This document shows positions 35,452 through 46,300 of a DNA stretch of 64,000 nucleotides, piece after piece. The translations under genes were made by a program, and so were the position numbers. Position 1 is the first letter of the stretch, and the number at the start of each line of letters is the position of its first letter. The DNA comes from Arctopsyche grandis (taxonomy: Eukaryota; Arthropoda; Insecta; Trichoptera; Hydropsychidae): the NCBI RefSeq assembly GCF_051622035.1, contig NC_135359.1, positions 21,362,001 to 21,426,000 on the forward strand. Reading direction: 5' to 3'. The notes under the pieces were generated by a model that saw nothing but the letters and a program-made list of their open reading frames with translations, had not been told where the DNA came from and did not search any database.

Positions 35452-36868
35452 ATGAATAAAGCTCCGAAGGTGGGTATAGTTGGAGCTGGCGTTGTGGGAT
35501 TGACCACTGCACTTCTGATACAAGATGAAATAAAAGGAGCTCAAGTGTCAATTCTCGCTGATAAGTTTGAGAATGAGACTACTAGTTTTGTGGCAGCAGG
35601 TGTTTTCAGACCTGGTACTAGTTTTAGTGGACCAGATGATGGTACTACAAAGTAAGAAATTTCGTCTAGTTATTCGAATTATATGTGAGGAATGACATTT
35701 CACGTTTAATTTCAATATTTAGACAGTGGGTGAGTCAATCGTGGGATCATTGGAATGATTTGGTAATGTCGTCTGATGCTCCGTTAGCCGGTCTCACGTA
35801 TTTGTCTGGCTATATATTTTCTAAGAGGAATCCGAGCGTAGTGCGAGTAAGTGTTGTGATTAATGCTCTATAGAAGTGAGTTAAATTCTAAGTATTTACA
35901 ATTGTTCTCGGGTTACAGAATCATTTAATAGAGGATGTGGTGCCGATATACAGATCTGCCACTGAAGAAGAATTGAAAATTTGTGGCGATGGATGGAAAT
36001 ATGGATCATTTTTCACTACACTCTTAGTTGAGAGTCGTTTATATTTGCCATGGGCAAAGAAAAAGTAAGTCTTTCATAACAGAAGAACAAAGCTTGATAA
36101 CTTTTACCTATGGTGCTTGGGTTTATAAACAGTGCTTTATTTTGTATATTTTTAGATTTTTATCCAAAGATGGAATAGTAAGATTTAAGCAAATTCAAAG
36201 TTTCTCTGATTTGAAGAATGATTATGATGTAATTATCAATTGCACAGGATTAAATTCTAGAGAATTGTGCTCTGATAATAAGCTTGTTCCAATAAGAGGA
36301 CAAATAATCAAGGTACAAATTTTAACTGCATTTTTTTGTGGAATAAGTGATTATTTTAATTTAATAAATAATGATAAATGAATCACGCATTACAGGTTGA
36401 AGCTCCTTGGGTCAAAATGGCATTTTATGGTGATTATGATGCATATATTCTGCCTGGTTTTGAAGGAGTCACATTAGGAGGAACGAGACAATATGATAGT
36501 TTCAATTTAGATGTGTGTAAATATGATGCTGCTGGAATAATGGATCGTTGTTCCGAATTATTACCTGGTAAATAAGGCACAGATGTCATTATTAAAATAT
36601 TGGTAATGTAAATCTACAATCATATAATAAAAATATTGTAATTACAGCTTTAAGAAAAGCAAGAGTGATAAGACATGCTGTCGGTTTGAGACCTCATCGT
36701 TCTCCCGTTCGTGTCGAAGGTGAGATAATGGAATTTGGAAGTGATACAACTAAGGTGGTTCATTGTTATGGACACGGAGGCTATGGAGTAACCTGTGCTC
36801 CAGGAACGGGAAAACATGCCGTTAAAATTGTCAAACAATTTTTGATGACAAATCAAAGCAAATTGTAA
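35452..36868 (+). CDS. D-aspartate / D-amino-acid oxidase, peroxisomal
   Basis: FAD enzyme that oxidatively deaminates D-amino acids to 2-oxo acids, ammonia and H2O2. Exons: 35452-35651, 35723-35846, 35919-36064, 36156-36312, 36396-36567, 36648-36868, all GT-AG and in frame, giving 339 aa (family about 340). The N-terminal Rossmann motif is VGIVGAGVVGLTTALLI. Further family motifs are TTSFVAAGVFRPG, the second dinucleotide-binding part DVIINCTGLNSREL, LVPIRGQIIKVEAPW, and the C-terminal active-site region GLRPHRSPVRVEGEI and HCYGHGGYGVTCAPGTG. The last residues are SKL, a type-1 peroxisomal targeting signal. I cannot separate D-aspartate from D-amino-acid specificity by eye; D-aspartate oxidase is slightly favoured. 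Poly(A) signal at 36887. Confidence 0.93.
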
Positions 36869-36925
36869 ATTTTATAATACATATCCAATAAATATTAAAA
36901 AAAAATACATTTGTATTAATTCTTA

Positions 36926-37410
36926 TTAACCGTTTGCCCGCGGCCGTCTTCTATTGAAGTTTTGGGCGACAAATCTGTAGCGCGGCTGTCTTCCATAGAA
37001 TTTCTGAACTGCACGGGATGTTGAGGTTTATATGTGCCTATTTCAACCGTTTTAAGGTTCAAAATTGGTTGAATATATTACTGAGTTGAATGCCATCTAT
37101 TCAATTTGCTTAAAATGATATATACTAGTCAAAAATTAGTTTTTTGTGGAACCGTGAAACCTCGTTTTTGTGACGTCACGTCTTCGTACAATTATGAAGA
37201 ATGATTATTTGACAATTAATCCAAAACTACGAGATATATTATGTATTTTATTGTTTAAAATAATACTTTATGTGTTAATTAACATATCTTGTTACTTGAG
37301 TAAATATTAAAATCTTTATTTAAAGTCGAAAACTAGATTGCTAAATTCGCGAAAAAGGTGCCGCGTACAGGGCTTGTTCGCTATATTTATTGCCGCGGGC
37401 AAAGGGTTAA
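36926..37410. mobile_element. TTAA-flanked MITE, piggyBac type, copy 2
   Basis: This 485-bp element is bounded by TTAA. Its ends are TTAACCGTTTGCCCGCGG and the complement of TTAACCCTTTGCCCGCGG. It is collinear with 19790-20303 in the same orientation and differs mainly by small deletions. It lies between the oxidase poly(A) site and the BOP1 start, in the space that should hold the BOP1 promoter. Confidence 0.87.
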
Positions 37411-37582
37411 ACTTAATAATAAAAATTTAAAAAGAGAACTGTAATAAAATAGTCGAAAATGTTGAAAACACACTTTTTGACAGTATAAATGTGATGCGGT
37501 GTATGGCCGATTATTAGTGTTGTTAAGCCGCACGTTGCTGTAGCGTGGTTTTGACATATCTCGTTCCCACGTGCGAATTGCG

Positions 37583-40500
37583 ATGCCGCCTCTTCGCGAA
37601 GCTTTAAAGCGCGGCACCACCCCGGTGCCCCCTGCGCCTGCGCCCCTCGCATCCTCAAAGCCTACGCCAGCTGCTACCAAATCTGACATCATAACTCGTA
37701 GTCGCATTTCAAAAGATCTGGTATACTAATTTTGCATTTTGTTTTTCCATTTAAGGTTATATTTTTGTATTTCAAACCATGTATCCGTCTCATTACAGGA
37801 TTCTGATAATCTGTTGAAAGTATTTAATAACCAAGATGACGATAGTACAGATTCAGAAAGGGAAATCGAGCAGTCTGATGAAGAATTAGATGTAGGATAG
37901 GTTTATTATGCATTTACAGTTTTATGTACAATTTACAATTTTATTGAAAGTTTCATATTTTTCAGAAACCGATATTTGATTCAGACGATGAGGATGATTT
38001 GTCCGTAGCTTCCATAAGTTTGAGCGAAGTAATTTTTTTTGTTTATTGTTCTTAAACATGTAGTATTTATGTATCAGTGTTTCAATTGTAATCATTATTT
38101 ATGTATTTTCCAGAATAGTGATTCAGAAGATGCAGATGATTCGGATGATTCAGATGAACTGGAATCTGGATTTGAACAGCTTTCATCTGCAGATATTTCT
38201 GACAGTGAAGAGGAAAATAATAAAACAAAAAATGAACCTATAAAGAAAACGGGCGTCAAAAACAAAATTTCAAACGACCAAAAGAGTCCTAAAGATTCAA
38301 ATAAAACATCAAAAGAAAAGTTATTTAAAAAAGATTCTAAAAAAGTTACAAAAAATAGCAAGGAAATAAATGTGAATTCCAGCAGTATTTCTAACTCGGA
38401 TGAAAAAATTAAAGGTAAAATTTAATGGTAGTCATATGAAATAAGCTAATAAACTTTTCAGTTTCTATTTAATGCTTCTTTTAATATTTAAGATGAATAT
38501 GGAAGTGGGGATTCTTCAGATGAAGAGGATAGACGGAACACAGTTGGAAACATTCCTTTGGAGTGGTACAAAGAATATCCCCACATTGGATATGATTTGG
38601 ATGGGAAACAAATTCTTAAACCTTTACAGAGAGATCAAATTGAAGATTTTTTGAAGTAAAGAATGCGAATTTTATTATTTTACATATGTACATAAGTTTT
38701 TATTTTATCTTAAAAACATTTTTCTTATATTTAAAGGCGATGTGAAGATCCAGATTTTTGGAGAACAGTTAAAGACCCAACTACTGGTCAAGATGTGGTT
38801 TTAAGCAAAGGTGATTTAGAAATTCTAGGTCGTCTACGTTCTGGAAAAACTCCTGATCCTTCATTTAATGACTATCCGGTATGAAATGTGTTTATTTTTA
38901 TCACTGCACCGTCAAAATGAATGTGATTTATGACTTTTTTCCATTTCAGGAATGGATAGAGTGGTTTTCAAGTGAAGTCTTGCAAACTCCAGTTCGTGCT
39001 TTCCCTGAACACAAACGATCATTTTTACCGTCAGCTTTAGAACAACGACAAGTAAATAAATTGGTGCGAGCTCTTCGAGCCGGTTGGATTAAAACACGAT
39101 TACAAGATAGATTGGACAGAGAGAAGAAAAAGGTTTTTTAAAGCATTTTTTCATATACGAAATATTACATAATTTTTTTAGAAAAAAAAGCATTTAAAAA
39201 TTTATATATTTAGGAACAACAATTTTATATGCTATGGAGTAGTGACGATAGGGCTGAGGAAATGAGACGCATCAGAAATCACATTGCTCCACCTAAGCGT
39301 GCCCTTCCTGGACATGCAGAGAGTTATAATCCTCCACCAGAATATTTACTGGATGAACTTGAGGTGAGTCAAATTTCGATATTTTCATTTTGGATCATTA
39401 ACGATGTGTTCGAATGTTCTATGCCGTTATTTTTTGAACCTATAGATGAAACGATGGAATAAAATGGAAAGTACTCCATGGAGAAGGAAATATACATTTT
39501 TACCTCAGAAATTTGGTTCTTTACGAGAAGTGCCCGGATATAGTAGATACATGAGAGAACGATTTCTTCGCTGTTTGGATCTTTATTTGGCTCCGCGTGC
39601 CATTAAAATGCGAGTAAGTGTATTTGTTTATTTAAAATCTTTCTTGAAACGTACTGTTGGTAAGTTTTTCACACTTTTTTTATTTTTAGCTAACAATAGA
39701 TCCCCAACAACTTGTACCGAAACTACCGAGTCCTCAAGATTTGCAACCATTCCCAACACAAGAAAGTATGGTTTATCGTGGACATACAGATATGGTGCGT
39801 TGCATAGATCTTGATCCAACTGGTCAATACTTGTTTTCAGGAAGTGAGGATGGTTCAGTTAAAGGTAAATAGCATATTTTAATACTTGTTTGCGACATTG
39901 GAAATATTTTGAATGATAAAACGATTTTTTTTATTACCAGTATGGGAAGTCAGCACCGGTCGCTGTTTAAAAACAATACCTTTGGGAGGTAGCATTAAAT
40001 GTGTTCAGTCTGCACCTGGCGTGGCATTATCTTTAATAGCAGTTGCTTGTGAAAGACGACTGCTATTGATTTCCCCTGGAAAAAGTATTGGTGATCATAA
40101 AGTAGCAGAACGGACGGATGAACTTCTGGCTGAAGCACCTGATAACTCTGATGTTATTAGTTAGTAGATTTTATAATTTTACATTTTTTTTATATTACAA
40201 TAATTTATAAGCATAGCTCGTTAACAATTTTCTCATTATTATTTATTTACAGCCGATAGTAGAATAAGCAATGCTGTCCAATGGGATGCCGTTTCTAAGG
40301 AAGATTGGAATTTAGGTGTCAGAATTAATTTAACTCACTTTAAAGAAATTAAACAGGTAATCAAATCTATTCATGAAGCATTCGAAATTGTAGTTTTTTT
40401 TAGAATAAAATAAACTTTTAAATTGTTTCACAGGTACGATGGCATGGTCGTGGTGATTATGTTTGCGTTGTCTTACCAGAAGGATTAAACAGATCAGTTA

Positions 40501-41288
40501 TTGTTCATCAAGTTTCTCGACGTCGTTCTCAAATACCATTTTCTAGATCCAAAGGATTGGTTCAATGCGCACTATTTCATCCTGTAAGACCTTATCTTTT
40601 TGTGGCAGTAAGTAATGTTTAAATTATTTAATTGTAAAATTCACACTATATTGTGCAAATTAGCACTAATGTTCTATATTGTTTTAGACTCAACGCGTTG
40701 TACGGATATATGATTTAGTCAAACAAGAATTAGTCAAGAAATTACTAACTTCTGCTCAGTGGATAAGTGCAATGGCAATCCATCCCGGTGGAGACAACCT
40801 TTTGGTTGCCACTTATGACAAAAAGATGATGTGGTATGTCTCAGAAGCACTATACCAAGTGTTTCTATCTAATATTTTTCTAATATGATTAATCGTTATA
40901 GGTTTGATCTGGATCTTTCGTCTAAGCCGTATCAAACTTTGCGTTTGCATGGTGCTGCCGTTAGAAGTGTGGCTTATCACAAGAGATATCCACTCTTTGC
41001 GTCTGGTTCTGATGACAGAAAACTTATAGTGTCACACGGAATGGTTTACAAGTATGTATTACACATAATTGTTCATTGGTTTATATTTTATGTAATCATC
41101 TTTTGCAACTGCTTGAATTGTATTTTTTTCACAGCGATCTGTTGCAAAATCCGCTAATTGTTCCATTGAAACAATTACAAACGCACGAACCACATGAAGA
41201 TTTTGGTATTTTGGATGTTCAATTTCACCCACTGCAGCCATGGGTATTTTCAGGTGGTGCAGATTCCACTATTAGATTATATACATAA
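37583..41288 (+). CDS. BOP1: Ribosome biogenesis protein BOP1
   Basis: BOP1 acts with PES1 and WDR12 in 60S subunit maturation in the nucleolus. Exons: 37583-37720, 37799-37891, 37966-38028, 38114-38414, 38493-38655, 38737-38878, 38950-39132, 39214-39363, 39446-39613, 39690-39864, 39941-40159, 40253-40356, 40434-40607, 40688-40833, 40902-41051, 41135-41288. All are GT-AG and in frame, 840 aa. The first ~230 residues are acidic ([18 protein letters not shown]) and Lys-rich. The BOP1 N-terminal domain starts at [20 protein letters not shown] and runs through [39 protein letters not shown] and [22 protein letters not shown]40 repeats begin at [20 protein letters not shown] and end with [16 protein letters not shown]. 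Poly(A) signal at 41332. Confidence 0.96.
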
Positions 41289-42080
41289 TTTAATTTAATT
41301 ATTTTTGTATTAAAATGTTTTAAATATACACAATAAAATTTATAATCAAAATTCAATTTTATGTTTTCATCAATAAATGGTTGGTTCAATAATGTATCAA
41401 AATTGTTTCTTTATATTGTATCTCTGGAAAGATGCAGATATACATACATAAACATTTTGAGCTTCACGAATTATTAAAGAATTTTCAATTCACTGGATTA
41501 TTTTATAAAATGCGATATTACAATTTAAAAATTGCGGCGAGAAACTAGCACTTCATATTTATCGAACAATCAGAGAGAATCGTGTTGTGTGTATTTATCC
41601 GTGTTGGAACACAGCTTGGAGCAAGAGCAAGAAGCAGTGGAGCAATATCGTCTTACCCTTTAGCAAGAGTGGAACTGGGACACGAAACATTTGTAGTACT
41701 ACACTGCTCTGGATGTTTCTTCATTACTATTCAAATTTCATCTTAAAATCAGATGAATGCATTTTTTTCAAAACTAATTCTCATTATTTTATCATTAAAA
41801 AATATTTTATTTGACACTGCTCTAGCGAGAGTCGAGCAACTGTTTACTGCGCTAAAATTAATTTTAAGTGAGAAGAGGTAATTTTTTTTAATGAAATGAA
41901 ATTTGATAAAATTGCAAAAGAAAAATCTTCCTATAAGCTAATTTTTAAATTCTTGAACTAGGCAATTCGAAAGCTACAAATTTACCACTAAGTGCGAACT
42001 AATATGTAAATCCAGGGCTTTTTTCCCATGTAACGCGGTGGAGCAGTGTTCTGGCATTTTTTATGCTTCAAATGAATCTA
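41289..42080. other. BOP1 3' flank, gene-free; repeat fragment at its right end
   Basis: No recognisable ORF. A fragment beginning CCAGGGCTTTTTTCCCATGT at about 42012 resembles the insert at 13943 (CAGGGGTTTTTTTCCCATGT, then GTGGANCAG.GTTC.GG in both). Confidence 0.5.
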
Positions 42081-42082
42081 AT

Positions 42083-42298
42083 ATATACTTTCGAAAGAGA
42101 CTTTGTATGTAAGGTTTGTTGGGAACATTGAAAACACATCAAAGTTTCTATGACGACGATATCGATACCTTTGAATATTATTTTTTTTCGATTCAAATAA
42201 ATTTAATAAAAAAACAAATGAATGTTAATTATTATATTGTTTTGCCATGTTTAGGCTGTTTATATTACAAATACCGGGCGAAGCCGGGTAAAACCACT
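42083..42298. mobile_element. Repeat with Helitron-like 3' end
   Basis: TTTCGAAAGAGACTTTGTAT..AATAAATTTAATAAAAAAAC matches 480-640. The right end forms a short hairpin (ACCGGGCGAAGCCGGGT), then AAAACCACTAG followed by T. A 3' hairpin followed by CTAG next to T is the pattern expected of a Helitron end, but no replicase is present. Confidence 0.5.
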
Positions 42299-42399
42299 AG
42301 TATTCTATATAATACAATTTGAAAATATATTTTTTTAATAAAAAACTTTGAGAAATTTTGAAAAAATTGCGTAATTTGATTATAAAAATTTGTCTGATT

Positions 42400-42765
42400 A
42401 CTAGAGCCCGGAATCTGAAGGGGCTGTTTATTGTTCAAATATTGTAAATGCATTGTTAAAGGTTTGCCGAACCTTTTTTACAAAGCATTTACAACAATTG
42501 AACAATAGGCGGCGCGTTTCCGGCCCCTTCAGATTCCGACCTCTACTGATTACAACCTAGGGTATTTTTTCTTTTCCTAAAAGGGCCCTGCTGCGGTCGC
42601 ACCAAGTTGCAACTTTTTTAATTTGAATTTAGATTTTTAAACGCTTTTATCCCACCGCTGCCCTACGGCCTGTGATGACTAGAGCTATCCATTGTTCGGC
42701 AAACCTTTAACAATGCATTTACAACCTTTGAACAATACACGGCCGCCTCAGGCTCCGGTGACTAG
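42400..42765. mobile_element. Two related repeat units, one palindromic, with CTAG-T ends
   Basis: About 42400-42545 is a near-palindrome: CCGGAATCTGAAGGGGC, TTGTTCAAATATTGTAAATG and GTTAAAGGTTTGCCGAAC, returning as AAAGCATTTACAACAATTGA and CCCCTTCAGATTCCG. About 42685-42765 carries the related run CCATTGTTCGGCAAACCTTT..CTCCGGTGACTAG. This matches 50361-50441 almost exactly. The small ORFs beginning MFGKPL in both places are by-products of this repeat. Confidence 0.65.
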
Positions 42766-42889
42766 TGATGACAAAAAAAATTGTTTTGAAATACATACAC
42801 GAAATGATTTGACATTTGAGCTAGGATCGTCGTTTGATAAAATCCATTATTTATGTTGCATATTGTGGGCATTTTGGAAAATACATAAC

Positions 42890-43289
42890 ATAGAAAGAAA
42901 GTGGGAAGATGAAGTTTTTTCGGTTGCACGCAAGTCGCAGTCGTACGCGTATTTGAGTGTGTGTATAAGCGAGATACAGGAACGAGTTAAAGGCAAGTGG
43001 GAGCGAGCGAGCGGCCGCTTGGCTTTTGGCTCGCGTGTGTTCGTTCGTATTCGTATTCGAATATGTATTGGAATAGGGATAGTCGACGCGGCGACAGCGC
43101 TCGCGCTGCTCGTCTTTTTCGCTCTTTCGCTCTGCTGCGTTCGTTTGAACTTTTTGACGTTCTTTTGTTTGCATTTTTGAACGACGACCGTTGCCGGTTG
43201 CAGTACATGTCACGTTGTGGTGTGTGAGTGAGTGCAGTTAGCATTTAGCAGGCAGCAGCCGGAGCTGGAGCTGAATCTCGACCGGCAAG
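42890..43289 (+). promoter_or_regulatory. GC-rich promoter/5' UTR before the 43.29-kb exon
   Basis: Composition rises sharply from about 42900, with CGAGCGAGCGGCCGC-type sequence. It ends in a GCAGCAGCCGGAGCTGGAGC run just before the ATG. No TATA box is obvious. This looks like the CpG-rich leader of a gene with a long first intron. Confidence 0.5.
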
Positions 43290-43374
43290 ATGAGTGCAGC
43301 CGCAGACGAAGACCTGGACGTGAAGTCGCCCATGAAGCGCATCGGTTCCACCAGGAAGTTGCTCTTCGTTACCA
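43290..43374 (+). CDS. First coding exon of an unrecognised gene (partial)
   Basis: The ATG at 43290 (context CAAGATGA) opens 28 codons reading MSAAADEDLDVKSPMKRIGS, then TRKLLFVT. The following bases ACCA|GTGAGT form a consensus donor that leaves one base of the next codon. The peptide is acidic then basic, with an SP site. I do not recognise the family. No downstream exon could be found in the remaining 20.6 kb, so the first intron probably runs past the window. Support rests on the GC-rich leader, the good start context, the strong donor and the codon composition. Confidence 0.6.
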
Positions 43375-46300
43375 GTGAGTTTGGGACTTTTGAATTCAAT
43401 CCGTCCGTTCACCGTTTTTTGGCACTAACAACGCTCTTTCGCAACCGCCCGCCCGCCCGCGTATGTATATGTATTTATCTTACCGGCTCTTCCGTTATTT
43501 GTGTTTATATTTAAAACTCCCCGACGTTCCCAAAAATATATACACACAATTTGTAATTATTCAATATTAGTCTGGTTTGTTGTCGCTTTAAACCGGTAGA
43601 ATGTTGGCGCCTTCGTACTTCTGGTCCGCCCATACGAAAGACCAGTACTGGTTCGCATTATCTCCGATCATTATAACAAATATATATATGGGAAATGTTA
43701 TTATGAAAGTGTACTCTTTCGCATACGATCACTTATCAGTGGGGTTTTTAATTTTAAATTTTTGTTTCGTCATTCGCGAGGAAGAAGGGGAAAATACGGA
43801 TATGATTCAACTTTGAAGGGAGGCGAAACGACACCCTAATTGCCCCTTTACGGGGGCAAATTTTCTAGTCCACCACATCGAGATTCATTCATTTGCTAAT
43901 ACAAAATTTTTTTAATAATCATATATCCGATAAATTTACTTCCTGTTTCTACTATAGTTCTAACAAGCGTACTTAAAGTACATAGATTGTTTCATGGACT
44001 CTACACTAAAATCTTTTTAATTTTTTTAAAATGCTTCATTCAACAATTTTGCTTTAGGGTGGTTGTAAATGTTTAATTATTATTTAATGTGTAGGAAAAT
44101 CATTTTAATGAGTGATTTGGTAATTTCAAGCAAGCTACAGGTTTTTTACTTCAAGTTGTTTCATTTGAAATTGACACTTTTCATTTCAAATTAAACTTTT
44201 TTCATTTAAAATTGACCCTTTTTCATTTAAAATTGAACCCCTTTTCAATGTCAATTTGAAACGAAAATGGGTAAATTTGAAATGAAAAAGGGTCAATTTG
44301 AAATGAAAAAGGGTCAAATTCGAATGAAAAACCTTTATAATCCCCTTGAAATTATTTATACTTATTGATTATGTTTGTATAGTAACCAACTTATTTTTTT
44401 ACGTTCTTTTTTTTATTTCTCAACAACAGCAACAATATACTTTAGTTTAATTTGGTTTTGACACATATTAATATTGTACAAAAATATATCCTTGAACTTC
44501 AAAATAAAAAAATATACTCACCATTATGTCGATCGAAAGCCCAACTACAAATGTGCTACATATTTTGTTTCAACTTAATTAATATAAAATGAGACCACAT
44601 CCTTCGTCAAAATATGTATTGTAAAAAAATTATAAATAATACTTAAGCACGTAGGAGGTAAATATCGGCCGCGGTGAAGCATATGGATTAAAAATACGAT
44701 AACAAAACGATTCCATGTTGTTGTTGTGTTGGCGTGTAAAAATTAGATTTAATTATAATTTTCCTTTGTGTGGGGGATAGTTTGAACGCATTCTATTGTA
44801 TTACGTCTAATTAAGAATGCAAATCGGCGCGCTTTTCTCCCAACTGTCAATTAATTGTGTTTATTGAGTTGGTTCGCATGCACTTTTAAGCCGAAATTGG
44901 CGTACGTCAGCCATTATCGTGCTCCCGTTCTCACCGAACAGAATTGGTTCACTTTTATTCCCCATTATCGTGATTAATTAATTGAAACCTTCCCGTGACG
45001 TTTTCTTTGTGCCTTCGTCAGTCTGCTTAATCGCCATGTGTCATAACAAATTTGACCAAAACACTATTGTTCGCTTTCACAATGAGCGAGGACTATAAAT
45101 CGTTAATATTCGTTTTGATTAATTTTTTGACTTTAATGTCCTAATTAAGTCATTATGTTAATATTTATTAATGAAAGTTACTATGCGATATGTATGAACT
45201 TCCTTCACATTGTTAAAAAAACATTTATGCAGAATGTTTATGTGCCTCTGAGATGGGGTTATTTTCAATTTAACTTTTTCCGGTTCGCATTAATTCCGCC
45301 CAAACTGTGGTCGTTCGTTAAAAAGTGACTAATCAACCGCTTTTGTCGCCTGTCACTTATTTCCAAATGAAATGAAATCAAACTTATTTACTATACATAC
45401 ATATATGTAATTGGACGAATCGTTTAATTAACAAGGTCGATATTTTTAAATGTATGGTCTTTCGACCAATTGGGGTCGAGAATTTGGAATTAAAAAGTCA
45501 TTTTAAATTAATATATACAATAAACTTCTATATAACATACATATATTATATAAAAAAAATGTTATTATCAATGGATAATTTAATTTAACTGGAGTATTAT
45601 CTAGTCTATAGTTTTTCTGTCTATCACGTATGGGTTACTATACCATTCAACCGATTGCGATGAAACATACATACAAGATTTATTGTGTGTATGTCCGTGA
45701 TGGTTTCTGTAAAAAAGAGTAGGAACATCAATTAAAATTTTCAAAATATCAATTTCATTCTTAGAAACAGTATTGAAATTATATTCTTTTAGTGCTATGT
45801 TTACACTTTCATAAACTTGAATAAATTAATAAATCGTCTTATCATAGTTGCCATTGAATTCCACCTCGTTTTTACATCCAATAATAATTTCAATTTTTTA
45901 TTTTCTTTTTTCATTATGATTTCTTCTAAAAATGTATATTTCGCCGGTGACTTCTTATACATATGTATATTCGGTTTATTTTTCTGATGTTTTCTAAAAT
46001 TTCTTAGAGATTATTATCGATCGAAAAGTGATTTACTTCAAACATTTCTGTATTTAATAAATAAAAATCCGTTTCTTCACATGTAGACATTTCATCTTCC
46101 TTATTTTCATCACAATTATCCCCATTACATATTTAATTTTCTTCATAATCGTCTTTTCATATTGATTTTGTGTATTTATTTTATAAAATAATATATACAC
46201 GAATAATATTCGAATAATTGATGAAATATTCGAATAACCAATGGCTGAAAAATCAGACGAATAATTCGAATACTCGAATATTCTATTGGGATCTCTACCA

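Noticed and set aside
44160-44330. CRISPR-like array
   Set aside because: The units are imperfect, adjacent without spacers, and half are inverted. The genome is a eukaryote's.
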